Positions 1 through 6,711 of a stretch of DNA of 32,522 nt are shown here, in pieces. The notes under the pieces were generated by a model. That model did no database searches. It had not been told where the DNA came from and saw only the letters and a program-made list of their open reading frames with translations. The position numbers and the translations under genes are program-made. Numbering within the stretch: position 1 is the first letter of the stretch; each line of letters starts with the position of its first letter. This DNA comes from Oscillospiraceae bacterium (GTDB lineage: Bacteria; Bacillota; Clostridia; Oscillospirales; Oscillospiraceae): assembly GCA_020025345.1 (NCBI GenBank), contig JAHHSH010000012.1:1-32522 (forward strand). Direction: 5' to 3'.

Positions 1-74
1 TTCTCCTATAAGATTAAACTCTGGCATATTTGTCCAAACTAATCGTAAACATATGGTATTAGGAGGGACACACC

Positions 75-368
75 ATGGGTAAACATCCGTTGGATCCCGG
101 TGCTGCGCGGGACGCAGAGCTGCGCCGCGAGCTGGGCGAAACCACGCAGGCACTCCACAGCGCCTACGAAAAATTCAACTATGTCAGTGAGCCGGAGATG
201 GTAGATGCCTGCATCTACGAGATCAGTGCTCTCAAATCCCGCTACAGCTACCTTTTACGCTGCATTAAAGGGAATAGCGCACCGGTGGAGCAGCCATCGC
301 CCGCCCCGGCAGCGGACTCCTGCGCTGCGGCAGCCGCTATGAAAGGAGGCGAGCTATGTCAACTGTAG
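75..368 (+). CDS. DUF2508 (YaaL-like) family protein
   Basis: A 97-residue soluble protein with no membrane segment. The first 65 residues are helical and charged, and a Tyr-rich stretch around residues 46-62 (RYSYLLRC) resembles the core of the YaaL/DUF2508 family. The last 30 residues are a Pro/Ala-rich low-complexity tail. The ATG follows a strong TAGGAGGG ribosome binding site at 60-67. The gene overlaps the next one (bofA-like) by 13 bases, and yaaL-bofA is also the gene order in Bacillus subtilis. That neighbour supports the family call more strongly than the sequence does. The molecular function of the family is unknown. Confidence 0.7.
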   Translation: MGKHPLDPGAARDAELRRELGETTQALHSAYEKFNYVSEPEMVDACIYEISALKSRYSYLLRCIKGNSAPVEQPSPAPAADSCAAAAAMKGGELCQL

Positions 369-622
369 AAAAAGTTGCTCTGGGTCTGGTCATCGCCTTT
401 TTGGCGATGGCCGCTCTGCGCCTGTTGTCCGGGCCCTTGAAAACAACCCTGCGGGTGGTAGGCAACACAGTCTTAGGTTTTTGCGCCCTGTGGCTTCTCA
501 ACCTCACCACCGGCTTTACCGGTCTCCATCTGGGACTCAACCTTTTCAACGCCCTCACTGTGGGCATTCTGGGGCTGCCCGGTTTCGGACTGCTGGTTCT
601 TTTGCAATGGGTTCTTACATAG
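356..622 (+). CDS. bofA: Pro-sigmaK processing inhibitor BofA family protein
   Basis: An 88-residue, almost wholly hydrophobic protein with three likely membrane segments at about residues 5-23, 30-51 and 61-88. The motif VVGNTVLGFCALWLLN followed by LGLNLFNALTVGILGLPG is the BofA family signature. In B. subtilis BofA sits in the outer forespore membrane and holds the SpoIVFB protease inactive until pro-sigmaK is to be cleaved. The start lies behind AAAGGAGG within the end of the upstream gene, so the two are translationally coupled. The stop lies 2 bases from the stop of the convergent DUF1643 gene, with no terminator between. The gene implies an endospore-forming lineage. Confidence 0.88.
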   Translation: MSTVEKVALGLVIAFLAMAALRLLSGPLKTTLRVVGNTVLGFCALWLLNLTTGFTGLHLGLNLFNALTVGILGLPGFGLLVLLQWVLT

Positions 623-624
623 CT

Positions 625-1251
625 TTACACGCCGCCTAAGATCTCCCGGCAGTACCGCTCCGGGTCAAAGGGATCCAGGGCGGCGTCCTTACGCAGATAC
701 AAGGGGTGGTGGGGATGACCCTTCTTGGAGATCGGCCCGGCGGTAAACCACGAGGCGTGGAACTCCCGGCTCAGCCGGATCTGATCCATGAGACAATCCC
801 GCAGATAGGGGCGTTTTTCAATGATGGCCCCCCACGCCGCCCACACGCAGGGCTCCGGATTCAACGAGAGAAGATAGCGCAGCGCCGCCAGATTCTCCTG
901 ATGGAGCTGGGGGTTGCACGCTTTTTCCATCGCGTTGGGGTCGGTGGCACGCTGGGCGTACACATTGAACATCAAAAAGCTGTCAAATCCGTTGCCGAGG
1001 GCAATCCGCTCCACGGACTTGAGGGTATTGTCCAGTGCATTGGGCGCCGCAGTGGAGGGATTGATCCCCATGCAGATGAGGGGCTTTTTCCCCCGGGTAC
1101 CTAATATGTATCGATACTCCCCATAGGCATGGGGAACGTAGAGCCAGCGCTCCACATCGTAGTCTGTCTGGGGCACCAGCGCCTCCTGCAGCGCCTGTTC
1201 AAAGGGGACAAGCTGCAGCGCAGCCGTATCGCCGTCGGGTATATGAGCCAT
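625..1251 (-). CDS. DUF1643 domain-containing protein
   Basis: A 208-residue soluble protein of full family length. It carries the DUF1643 hallmarks: RYILGTRGKKPLICMGINPSTA near residues 47-68, then a TLKSVERIA helix, the FDSFLMFNVYAQRATDP segment, a VWAAWG motif, and a C-terminal KGHPHHPLYL stretch. The family often sits beside phage, restriction or tRNA-modification genes, but no enzymatic activity has been assigned that I know of. The start follows GTGAGGTAAGATACC, a moderate ribosome binding site. It lies 39 bases downstream of the ttcA-like gene on the same strand and is probably co-transcribed with it. Confidence 0.85.
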   Translation of the reverse strand: MAHIPDGDTAALQLVPFEQALQEALVPQTDYDVERWLYVPHAYGEYRYILGTRGKKPLICMGINPSTAAPNALDNTLKSVERIALGNGFDSFLMFNVYAQRATDPNAMEKACNPQLHQENLAALRYLLSLNPEPCVWAAWGAIIEKRPYLRDCLMDQIRLSREFHASWFTAGPISKKGHPHHPLYLRKDAALDPFDPERYCREILGGV

Positions 1252-1290
1252 GGTATCTTACCTCACAATCACAAGTTTCGCGGTGCGCTC

Positions 1291-2016
1291 TCAGCGCTCC
1301 TCTTTATTCACATCCCATCCGTAGAGGGGATAGCGCTGGATTGCGCCGAAAATTTTCTTTTTCAGATTGGGATAACGCTCCTCCAGCTCCACCAGCAGTT
1401 CCTTGATCTCCTGTCGGCGGCTGGCACCATCTGCCGGGCAGGTGTTGGAAGTCACCGGCAGCTGCAGCCGTTTGGCAGCCCGGCGCAGCTCGTCCTCCTG
1501 GCAGTAAAGGAGGGGGCGGATCTGGGTCACCTGCGTCCGGTCGAGGTAAGTCACGGGCTGGAAGCAGCCAATACGGCCTTCAAAGAGAAGGTTCATCAGC
1601 ATCGTCTCCACCGCGTCATCGTAGTGGTGGCCCAAAGCGATCTTGTGAATCCCCCGCTCCACCAGCGCCGTGTTGAGGCTGCCCCGCCGCATTTTAGCGC
1701 ACAGCGCACAGGGGTTCTTCTCCTTCCGCTCTTCAAAGACGATTTGATAGACCGGCACCTGGATGCGGGTATAGGGCACCTCCAAAGAGGCGCAGTAATC
1801 CGCCACGGCAGAAAAATCCATCCCCGGCATCCCCATCTCCAGCGTGATAGCCTCCAGCTGGAAAGGCACCGGGTAGAAGCGCCGCAGCTGTGCCAGCACC
1901 GCCAGACACATCAAACTATCCTTGCCGCCGGACACGCCCACAGCGATGGTCTCCCCCGCTTCGATCATATGATAATCCTCCACACACCGTCGTGTGAGGC
2001 CTAAAATGTGCTGCAT
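1291..2016 (-). CDS. TtcA-like tRNA 2-thiocytidine biosynthesis protein
   Basis: A 241-residue ATP-dependent tRNA thiolase of the PP-loop family. The P-loop motif SGGKDS is at residues 29-34. A CxxC pair is at C103/C106, in a CALCAKMRRG context, and a later Cys is in TSNTCPADGASRR; this three-cysteine set is typical of TtcA, where it holds an iron-sulfur cluster. GHHYDDAVETMLMNL is a second family motif. An ATG 27 bases upstream is in frame, but a clean GGAGG lies 7 bases before position 2016, so I place the start there. TtcA thiolates C32 of certain tRNAs. The substrate of clostridial relatives is less certain, so no gene symbol is given. Confidence 0.85.
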   Translation of the reverse strand: MQHILGLTRRCVEDYHMIEAGETIAVGVSGGKDSLMCLAVLAQLRRFYPVPFQLEAITLEMGMPGMDFSAVADYCASLEVPYTRIQVPVYQIVFEERKEKNPCALCAKMRRGSLNTALVERGIHKIALGHHYDDAVETMLMNLLFEGRIGCFQPVTYLDRTQVTQIRPLLYCQEDELRRAAKRLQLPVTSNTCPADGASRRQEIKELLVELEERYPNLKKKIFGAIQRYPLYGWDVNKEER

Positions 2017-2124
2017 TGTCAATCCTCCGCGTTCAAATTTCATATTTGTGTTTTAAGAAAACAAGAGATATCGAGAGAATAGAAGAGAAAACAGCAGATG
2101 TTTATATTCTAAATGAAATTGCTG

Positions 2125-2153
2125 TTGACATTCTCCCGTACCTATGGTATAAA
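2125..2153 (+). promoter_or_regulatory. Sigma-A promoter of rplM-rpsI
   Basis: TTGACA at 2125-2130 and TATAAA at 2148-2153 are separated by exactly 17 bases. This is a near-consensus housekeeping promoter pointing at rplM, with transcription expected to begin near 2160. It leaves an 85-base untranslated leader. Confidence 0.88.
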
Positions 2154-2160
2154 TATGCTT

Positions 2161-2228
2161 GCGCTGTTGCGCAGGCTCTGTGTCGATTTTAGCAAGAGCC
2201 GCAGAAAAAGTAAAGCAATACATTATAT
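2161..2228 (+). ncRNA. Putative L13 ribosomal protein leader
   Basis: The 5' leader of rplM folds into a small GCGC..GCGC hairpin at its start. A stronger stem follows, with GGCTCT (2174-2179) paired to AGAGCC (2195-2200) around a 15-base loop. Position, length and the two-hairpin layout match the known L13 leader of Firmicutes, an RNA bound by L13 for autogenous control. I infer the family from position and shape and have not matched it to a covariance model. Confidence 0.5.
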
Positions 2229-2246
2229 AAACTGGAGGAATACACC

Positions 2247-2672
2247 ATGTCCACTTATATGGAAAAGAAGGGCGCCGTCGTCCGCAAGTGGTACGTCGTT
2301 GATGCCGCCGGCAAGCCCCTGGGCAAGACCGCCGTCATCGTCGCCGACCTGCTGCGCGGCAAGGGCAAAGTTACCTATACCCCCCACGCCGACTGCGGTG
2401 ACAACGTCATCGTCATCAACGCTGCTAAGGCAGTGCTGACCGGCAACAAGATGGAGGACAAGTACTATCGCACTCACTCCGGCTGGGTTGGCGGTCTGAA
2501 GGAGACCAAGTACCGCATCCTGATGCAGGAGAAGCCCGAGCTGGCTATGCGCGTTGCTGTCAAGGGTATGATGCCCCGCAACACCGTGTCCAAGGACTCC
2601 CTGAAGCGTCTGCACGTCTATGCTGGCGACACCCATGAGCATCAGGCCCAGAAGCCCGAGCTGGTTAAGTAA
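2247..2672 (+). CDS. rplM: 50S ribosomal protein L13
   Basis: A 141-residue protein matching bacterial L13 along its full length: RKWYVVDAAGKPLGKTA near the start, LRGKGKVTYTPHADCGD, then GDNVIVINAAKAVLTGNK, YYRTHSGWVGGLKE and KGMMPRNTVSKDSLKRLHVYAG. L13 is an early-assembling large-subunit protein bound to 23S rRNA. The start follows ACTGGAGGAATACACC. rpsI begins 14 bases after the stop, so the two form the classic L13-S9 operon. Confidence 0.98.
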   Translation: MSTYMEKKGAVVRKWYVVDAAGKPLGKTAVIVADLLRGKGKVTYTPHADCGDNVIVINAAKAVLTGNKMEDKYYRTHSGWVGGLKETKYRILMQEKPELAMRVAVKGMMPRNTVSKDSLKRLHVYAGDTHEHQAQKPELVK

Positions 2673-2686
2673 GGAGGAAACGAAAC

Positions 2687-3091
2687 ATGTATCAGTCTAA
2701 GAATCCCTATATGTACGGCACCGGCCGTAGAAAGTCCTCCGTTGCCCGTGTGCACCTGTTCCCCAACGGCACCGGCAAGATCACCATCAACGGCCGTGAT
2801 ATCGACGATTACTTCGGTCTGGAGACCCTGAAGATGGTCGTTCGTCAGCCCCTGAACACTACCGATACTCTGGGCAAGGTAGATATCGTTGCTACCGTCG
2901 AGGGCGGCGGTGTGTCCGGTCAGGCCGGCGCTCTGCGTCACGGTATCTCCCGTGCTCTGCTGCTGGTCAATCCCGAGTACCGTGCCATCCTGAAGAAGGC
3001 CGGTTTCCTGACCCGCGATCCTCGTATGAAGGAGCGTAAGAAGTACGGTCTGAAGGCCGCTCGTCGCGCACCTCAGTTCTCCAAGAGATAA
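2687..3091 (+). CDS. rpsI: 30S ribosomal protein S9
   Basis: A 134-residue protein with all S9 signatures: YGTGRRKSSVARVHLFPNG at residues 10-28, GGGVSGQAGALRHGISRALL, and the basic C-terminal tail KKYGLKAARRAPQFSKR that reaches the ribosomal P site. A strong AAGGAGG precedes the ATG. It is co-transcribed with rplM and ends 12 bases before an intrinsic terminator. Confidence 0.98.
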   Translation: MYQSKNPYMYGTGRRKSSVARVHLFPNGTGKITINGRDIDDYFGLETLKMVVRQPLNTTDTLGKVDIVATVEGGGVSGQAGALRHGISRALLLVNPEYRAILKKAGFLTRDPRMKERKKYGLKAARRAPQFSKR

Positions 3092-3103
3092 CTGGTTTTT
3101 CCC

Positions 3104-3137
3104 AAACAGCACTCACTTCGGTGGGTGCTGTTTTTTT
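3104..3137 (+). terminator. Intrinsic terminator of rplM-rpsI
   Basis: AACAGCACTCAC pairs with GTGGGTGCTGTT across a TTCG tetraloop and is followed by a run of seven T. This is a strong rho-independent terminator directly after rpsI. Confidence 0.92.
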
Positions 3138-3428
3138 ATGCGCGCCAAGCGGCCTTTCGGCATCCCCAAGCGGTTGGAGGCGCAAGCGGCGAGCGAGTGG
3201 GTGCATCCTTGCCTGCGAAGCACCTCTCCCAGCGGTTGCTTCGCTCATTATCCGCCTCGTTTTTCCGCGCAAAGTGGTGTACGCCCATAGAACCGGATAT
3301 TCAGCGTTTACAAAGATCCAGCTTTACGTTAGCATCGAGATGAAAGAGCAATCATCCCTTTAAATACAAAGTGGTCTTCGCCGTATTTTATTCAAATGAG
3401 AGACATGCAGTTATAGAAGAAGGTAGCT
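3138..3428. other. Intergenic stretch with repeated CCAAGCGG motif and long hairpin
   Basis: I see no convincing gene here. ORFs crossing it have no family features and no ribosome binding site. CCAAGCGG occurs twice (3145-3152 and 3166-3173), with AAGCGG again near 3184. GCGAAGCA (3215-3222) pairs perfectly with TGCTTCGC (3237-3244). The remainder (3300-3428) turns AT-richer and holds no clear promoter. Confidence 0.5.
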
Positions 3429-3464
3429 ATTATTGAAAAAACAGGAAAAAATCTTTTACGGCTT

Positions 3465-4010
3465 GTGATAGGCCTCGGCCTATTGGCAGTGCTGATCTAT
3501 GGTGCCCTCTATCTTACCAGCAAAGGAGTGCCCGATCCCGTTACAAAAGAGCAAGTAGAACGGGCACTTGCGGCAGAAAATATAGAAGCAACGGATGTAA
3601 CGGATCATGCTGCAGCTACCACCCTTCTGAACACAGGTCTGCAGACCTGCCTCATAGCCGATAAGGGCGACATTCATTTTGAATTTTATGTCTTTAATAA
3701 TTTGGGAAGTGCCGCCGACATCTATCGCCAGACAAGACGCGCTCTTAACCCGCGTCATTCTCTGGGGGCATATCACGAGCAGAAACTCGGCTATGAAATT
3801 TATTCGATAGATAAATCTATCTATTCGGTCACGCTTCACGTTGACCATATAGCCATTTATGCCTATTGCCGAAGTGAGAATCAGCAGGTACTCCATCGCA
3901 TCCTGCACAAGTTAGGCTATAAAGCCCCTGATCGGACAGGCCCTGCAAGCCTAACCACGATAATGGTAGCAAGAATTGTGCCGTTCTTACTTTGTTCGTT
4001 CCACAGTTAG
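3465..4010 (+). CDS. Hypothetical membrane-anchored protein
   Basis: I do not recognise the family. From GTG 3465 the protein has 181 residues. An N-terminal hydrophobic segment (about residues 1-18) is followed by a soluble region with FEFYVFNNLGSAADIYRQ and a hydrophobic YSVTLHVDHIAIYAYC strand, suggesting a single-pass anchored extracytoplasmic domain. The frame extends upstream with basic residues to an ATT codon at 3432, preceded by AAGAAGG. That extension gives a better signal-anchor (KTGKNLLR before the hydrophobic run), so the true start may be the rare ATT codon or a mutated ATG. The last 15-18 residues are hydrophobic and overlap a decayed membrane ORF, so the natural C terminus may lie earlier, near residue 150. 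Confidence 0.5.
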   Translation: MIGLGLLAVLIYGALYLTSKGVPDPVTKEQVERALAAENIEATDVTDHAAATTLLNTGLQTCLIADKGDIHFEFYVFNNLGSAADIYRQTRRALNPRHSLGAYHEQKLGYEIYSIDKSIYSVTLHVDHIAIYAYCRSENQQVLHRILHKLGYKAPDRTGPASLTTIMVARIVPFLLCSFHS

Positions 4011-4189
4011 TGCCTTTGATCAATAGCGCAGGACTGCCAATCATCGCCATGACCGTTTAAGGCGTGTTTTGCGCGGCCTTGTTATCGAATTATGAAAAGA
4101 GACGCCAGAAAAATCAAAATATCTTTCCTGCATTTCTACCTCTTATATTTCTTCTTGCCTTGTTCTTTTTCATTTATTTAATGAGATAG
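3963..4189 (+). pseudogene. Decayed small membrane protein
   Basis: From ATG 3963 the first codons read MVARIVPFLL. One frame over the text continues as TLFVPQLVPLINSAGLPIIAMTV, meets a TAA at 4058-4060, and continues in that same frame as GVFCAALLSNYEKRRQKNQ and a final hydrophobic segment PLIFLLALFFFIYLMR before TAG at 4187-4189. The restored product would be a roughly 75-residue, two- or three-pass membrane protein. It therefore carries one apparent frameshift (about 3990-4000) and one in-frame stop. The reconstruction is by eye. The family is unknown. Confidence 0.45.
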
Positions 4190-4296
4190 ATACGGTAGCA
4201 ATCGGCTTTTGAAAGTGCCGCTGTAGCTCTCTGGGTGGACATTGAAAGAACTCCTGTGCAAAATCGCCCTGTGCAAGAGAGAATGGGGATATAAGA

Positions 4297-4437
4297 ATGG
4301 CCGTGCAAGAGATATATTCCGCTTGCTACCGGAGTCAAGTTGATTACTCCACAGGAAAGCATCATCACAGCAGCAAGCGTGGCAGCAAAGTGTTTTCTCC
4401 CACCTTTCCATATTTCCCCGGCGGAACAAAGGGTTGA
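4297..4437 (+). CDS. Orphan small ORF (47 aa), possible gene fragment
   Basis: ATG 4297 opens 47 codons to TGA 4435-4437. A weak purine stretch (ATGGGGA) sits about 10 bases upstream. The middle is hydrophilic (VDYSTGKHHHSSKRGSKVF) and ends in an aromatic FSPTFPYFPGG. This shape recalls the extracytoplasmic beta segment of DUF3592-type proteins, so it may be the remnant of a larger gene. There is no firm homology, and the promoter of the next gene overlaps its end. Confidence 0.25.
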   Translation: MAVQEIYSACYRSQVDYSTGKHHHSSKRGSKVFSPTFPYFPGGTKG

Positions 4438-4462
4438 AATTTTGATTATATTGTAGTATGAT
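4434..4462 (+). promoter_or_regulatory. Sigma-A promoter upstream of capD-like gene
   Basis: TTGAAA at 4434-4439 and TATGAT at 4457-4462 have 17-base spacing. It lies about 105 bases upstream of the dehydratase start and is the best promoter candidate in the gap 4190-4570. Confidence 0.75.
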
Positions 4463-4570
4463 ACATAGATGGTTTTATGCCCATTTTTCTATACCGTACT
4501 TTCGTCAAATCGGTATTCGATGTTGAAAACCGCCTAATTTTTTAGAAACCTTTCTATAGGGAGTGAACAA

Positions 4571-6598
4571 ATGAAAGAAAGAAAAAAAACACACCGCATT
4601 GAGCACTGGCATAAAGTCTCTATTCTGCTGGCACTTTATGATATTGTGGCGGTCAATGCGGCCTATATCCTGGCCTTGTGGTTCCGGTTTGACTGCAGAC
4701 ACTCCATGATTCCCGACGTCTACCTCAACGCTTTTGTGCGCTTTGCGCCGATCTATACCGTGCTCTGTCTGCTGGTGTTCTGGTGCCTCAAGCTCTACAA
4801 CAGCATCTGGCGTTTCGCCAGCTTCCGGGAGCTGACCCGTGTGGTGGTGTCCTCCTTTATCACCTCTGCCATCCAAATCGTCGGCATCACCGTGTTTTTC
4901 CGGCGTTTCCCCATCACCTATTACGTGATCGGCATGGGGCTGCAGTTCCTGCTCGTGCTGGGTATTCGGTTCTCCTATCGCTTTTTCCTGATTGAGCAGA
5001 GCCGTCTGTCCCGTTTTTCCGGTCAGGGTCATCCCACCCGCGTGATGATCATTGGTGCCGGCAACGCCGGTCAGACGATCCTTCACGATGCACTGCGGAT
5101 GCAGAATACACGTCTGGATGTACGCTGCATCATCGACGACAACTCCAATAAATGGGGCCGCTATATTGAAGGTATTCCCGTTGTGGGTGGCCGTGATGAC
5201 ATTTTGCTGGCTGCAAAGAAATATAACATCGAGCGCATCTTCGTGGCCATCCCCAGCGCTTCTGCTGCGGATAAGCGCGATGTACTGAATATTTGTAAAG
5301 AGACCGGCTGCGAGTTGAAAAACCTTCCCGGCATCTATCAGATGATGTCCGGCAACATCGGCGTAGGCGATATGCAAGATGTCGCCGTGGAGGATCTACT
5401 GGGCCGCGACCCCATCAAGGTGGACATGGAGAATATCTATCGCTATATCTCCGGCAAGACCATTCTTGTCACCGGTGGCGGCGGTTCCATCGGCAGCGAG
5501 CTGTGCCGTCAGGTGGCCAGCCACAACCCCAAGCAGCTCATCATCTTCGATGTCTACGAGAACAACGCTTACGATATTCAGCAGGAGCTGAAAGAAAAGC
5601 ATCCTGACCTGAACCTGACCGTCCTGATCGGCTCTGTCCGTGACAGCCGCCGCATCAATTCCGTGTTTGCCACGTATCGGCCCGACATTGTCTATCATGC
5701 TGCCGCTCACAAGCACGTACCGCTGATGGAGGACAGCCCCTGTGAGTCCATCAAGAACAACGTCATCGGCACCTACAAGACGGCCTACGCCGCCATGCTG
5801 CACAATTGTAAGCGCTTCGTGCTCATCAGCACCGACAAGGCCGTCAACCCCACCAACATCATGGGCGCCAGCAAGCGGCTGTGCGAAATGGTGATTCAGA
5901 GCTTTGACCGGGCCATCAAGAACGGCACAGCCGCCACCATGCCCCGGCTCTTCACCCACCAGATGAGTGATAACACAGAGCTTTCCAACATCGCTATGCC
6001 GGAGCATCCCATCACTGAGTTTGTGGCTGTGCGCTTCGGCAACGTGCTGGGCAGCAACGGTTCGGTCATTCCCCTCTTCAAAAAGCAGATCGCCAAGGGC
6101 GGCCCTGTCACGGTGACTCACCCTGACATCATCCGCTACTTTATGACCATCCCCGAGGCCGTCAGTCTGGTCATGCAGGCCGGCACCTATGCTAAGGGCG
6201 GTGAGATCTTCGTTTTGGATATGGGTGCACCGGTAAAGATCGACGATCTGGCTCGCAATCTCATCAAGCTCTCCGGGCACAAGCCCGATGAGGATATCCC
6301 CATTCTGTACACGGGTCTGCGTCCCGGTGAAAAGCTCTATGAGGAGAAGCTGATGGCCGAGGAAGGTTTGCAAAAGACAGAGAACGACCTCATCCACATC
6401 GGCAATCCTATTCCCTTTGACACAGAGGAATTTTTGCAGCAGCTGTCTCCCTTGATGGATGCAGCCTATGCCAACGATCCCAACATCCGTGATCTGGTGG
6501 CTCAGATCGTTTCCACCTATCATCCCGCCCCTAACGGCGCGGATAAGAAGGATGCCACGTTCCAAAAGCTGCATCAGCAGGCCGTGGAAAACGAGTGA
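4571..6598 (+). CDS. UDP-sugar 4,6-dehydratase, CapD/PglF/WbpM family
   Basis: A 675-residue membrane-bound NDP-sugar dehydratase. Four hydrophobic segments fill about residues 15-145. A first Rossmann-like domain begins at RVMIIGAGNAGQ (about 157-168). The catalytic short-chain dehydrogenase domain begins at TILVTGGGGSIGSE (about 297-310). Later come HKHVPLME, STDKAVNPTN and M431-G-A-S-K435, the SMK-type triad in which Met replaces the usual Tyr, as in PglF/WbpM/FlaA1. The length and membrane domain fit configuration-retaining enzymes that turn UDP-GlcNAc into the 4-keto-6-deoxy sugar. An insertion of about 30-40 residues follows the triad (about 452-482). The start follows AGGGAGTGAACAA. 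It converges on the aminotransferase and sugar-transferase genes that would use its product. Confidence 0.9.
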   Translation: MKERKKTHRIEHWHKVSILLALYDIVAVNAAYILALWFRFDCRHSMIPDVYLNAFVRFAPIYTVLCLLVFWCLKLYNSIWRFASFRELTRVVVSSFITSAIQIVGITVFFRRFPITYYVIGMGLQFLLVLGIRFSYRFFLIEQSRLSRFSGQGHPTRVMIIGAGNAGQTILHDALRMQNTRLDVRCIIDDNSNKWGRYIEGIPVVGGRDDILLAAKKYNIERIFVAIPSASAADKRDVLNICKETGCELKNLPGIYQMMSGNIGVGDMQDVAVEDLLGRDPIKVDMENIYRYISGKTILVTGGGGSIGSELCRQVASHNPKQLIIFDVYENNAYDIQQELKEKHPDLNLTVLIGSVRDSRRINSVFATYRPDIVYHAAAHKHVPLMEDSPCESIKNNVIGTYKTAYAAMLHNCKRFVLISTDKAVNPTNIMGASKRLCEMVIQSFDRAIKNGTAATMPRLFTHQMSDNTELSNIAMPEHPITEFVAVRFGNVLGSNGSVIPLFKKQIAKGGPVTVTHPDIIRYFMTIPEAVSLVMQAGTYAKGGEIFVLDMGAPVKIDDLARNLIKLSGHKPDEDIPILYTGLRPGEKLYEEKLMAEEGLQKTENDLIHIGNPIPFDTEEFLQQLSPLMDAAYANDPNIRDLVAQIVSTYHPAPNGADKKDATFQKLHQQAVENE

Positions 6599-6612
6599 TC
6601 CGCAAGTTATCG

Positions 6613-6655
6613 AAATAAGCAGGGCGTGATTCTTTGAAATCACGCCCTGCTTTAT
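6613..6655 (+). terminator. Intrinsic terminator after capD-like gene
   Basis: AATAAGCAGGGCGTGAT pairs with ATCACGCCCTGCTTTATT around a short loop, followed by TTCTTT. The near-perfect, A/T-flanked stem can also act on the opposite strand. Confidence 0.85.
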
Positions 6656-6667
6656 TCTTTCTCTGCA

Positions 6668-6706
6668 ATAAAAAATAAGGTGTTCCCTTTCGGGAACACC
6701 TTATTG
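6668..6706 (-). terminator. Intrinsic terminator after sugar transferase gene
   Basis: AATAAGGTGTTCCC pairs with GGGAACACCTTATT across a four-base loop. On the minus strand it is followed by six T (plus-strand A run 6669-6674). It lies just beyond the stop at 6712 and ends the polysaccharide operon. Confidence 0.9.
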
Positions 6707-6711
6707 GGGGT

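Noticed and set aside
25..58. Sigma-E-type promoter before the DUF2508-bofA pair
   Set aside because: GCATATT fits a sigma-E -35 box, but the only CATA-like -10 is about 19 bases away, too far, and matches poorly.
1129..2004. 291-codon plus-strand ORF over the ttcA-like gene
   Set aside because: Antisense of a PP-loop protein with intact motifs.
3121..3363. 80-codon ORF downstream of rpsI
   Set aside because: It starts inside the rpsI terminator, has no ribosome binding site, and reads as low-information sequence over a repeat-rich region.
3138..3430. CRISPR or insertion sequence behind rpsI
   Set aside because: The repeats are only 6-8 bases and irregularly spaced, and no transposase or terminal inverted repeats are visible; no CRISPR array or IS element was seen anywhere in the window.
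5396..6643. 415-codon minus-strand ORF opposite the capD-like gene
   Set aside because: It is the antisense shadow of a clear dehydratase; its translation is His/Val/Gly-rich with no family features and it has no ribosome binding site.
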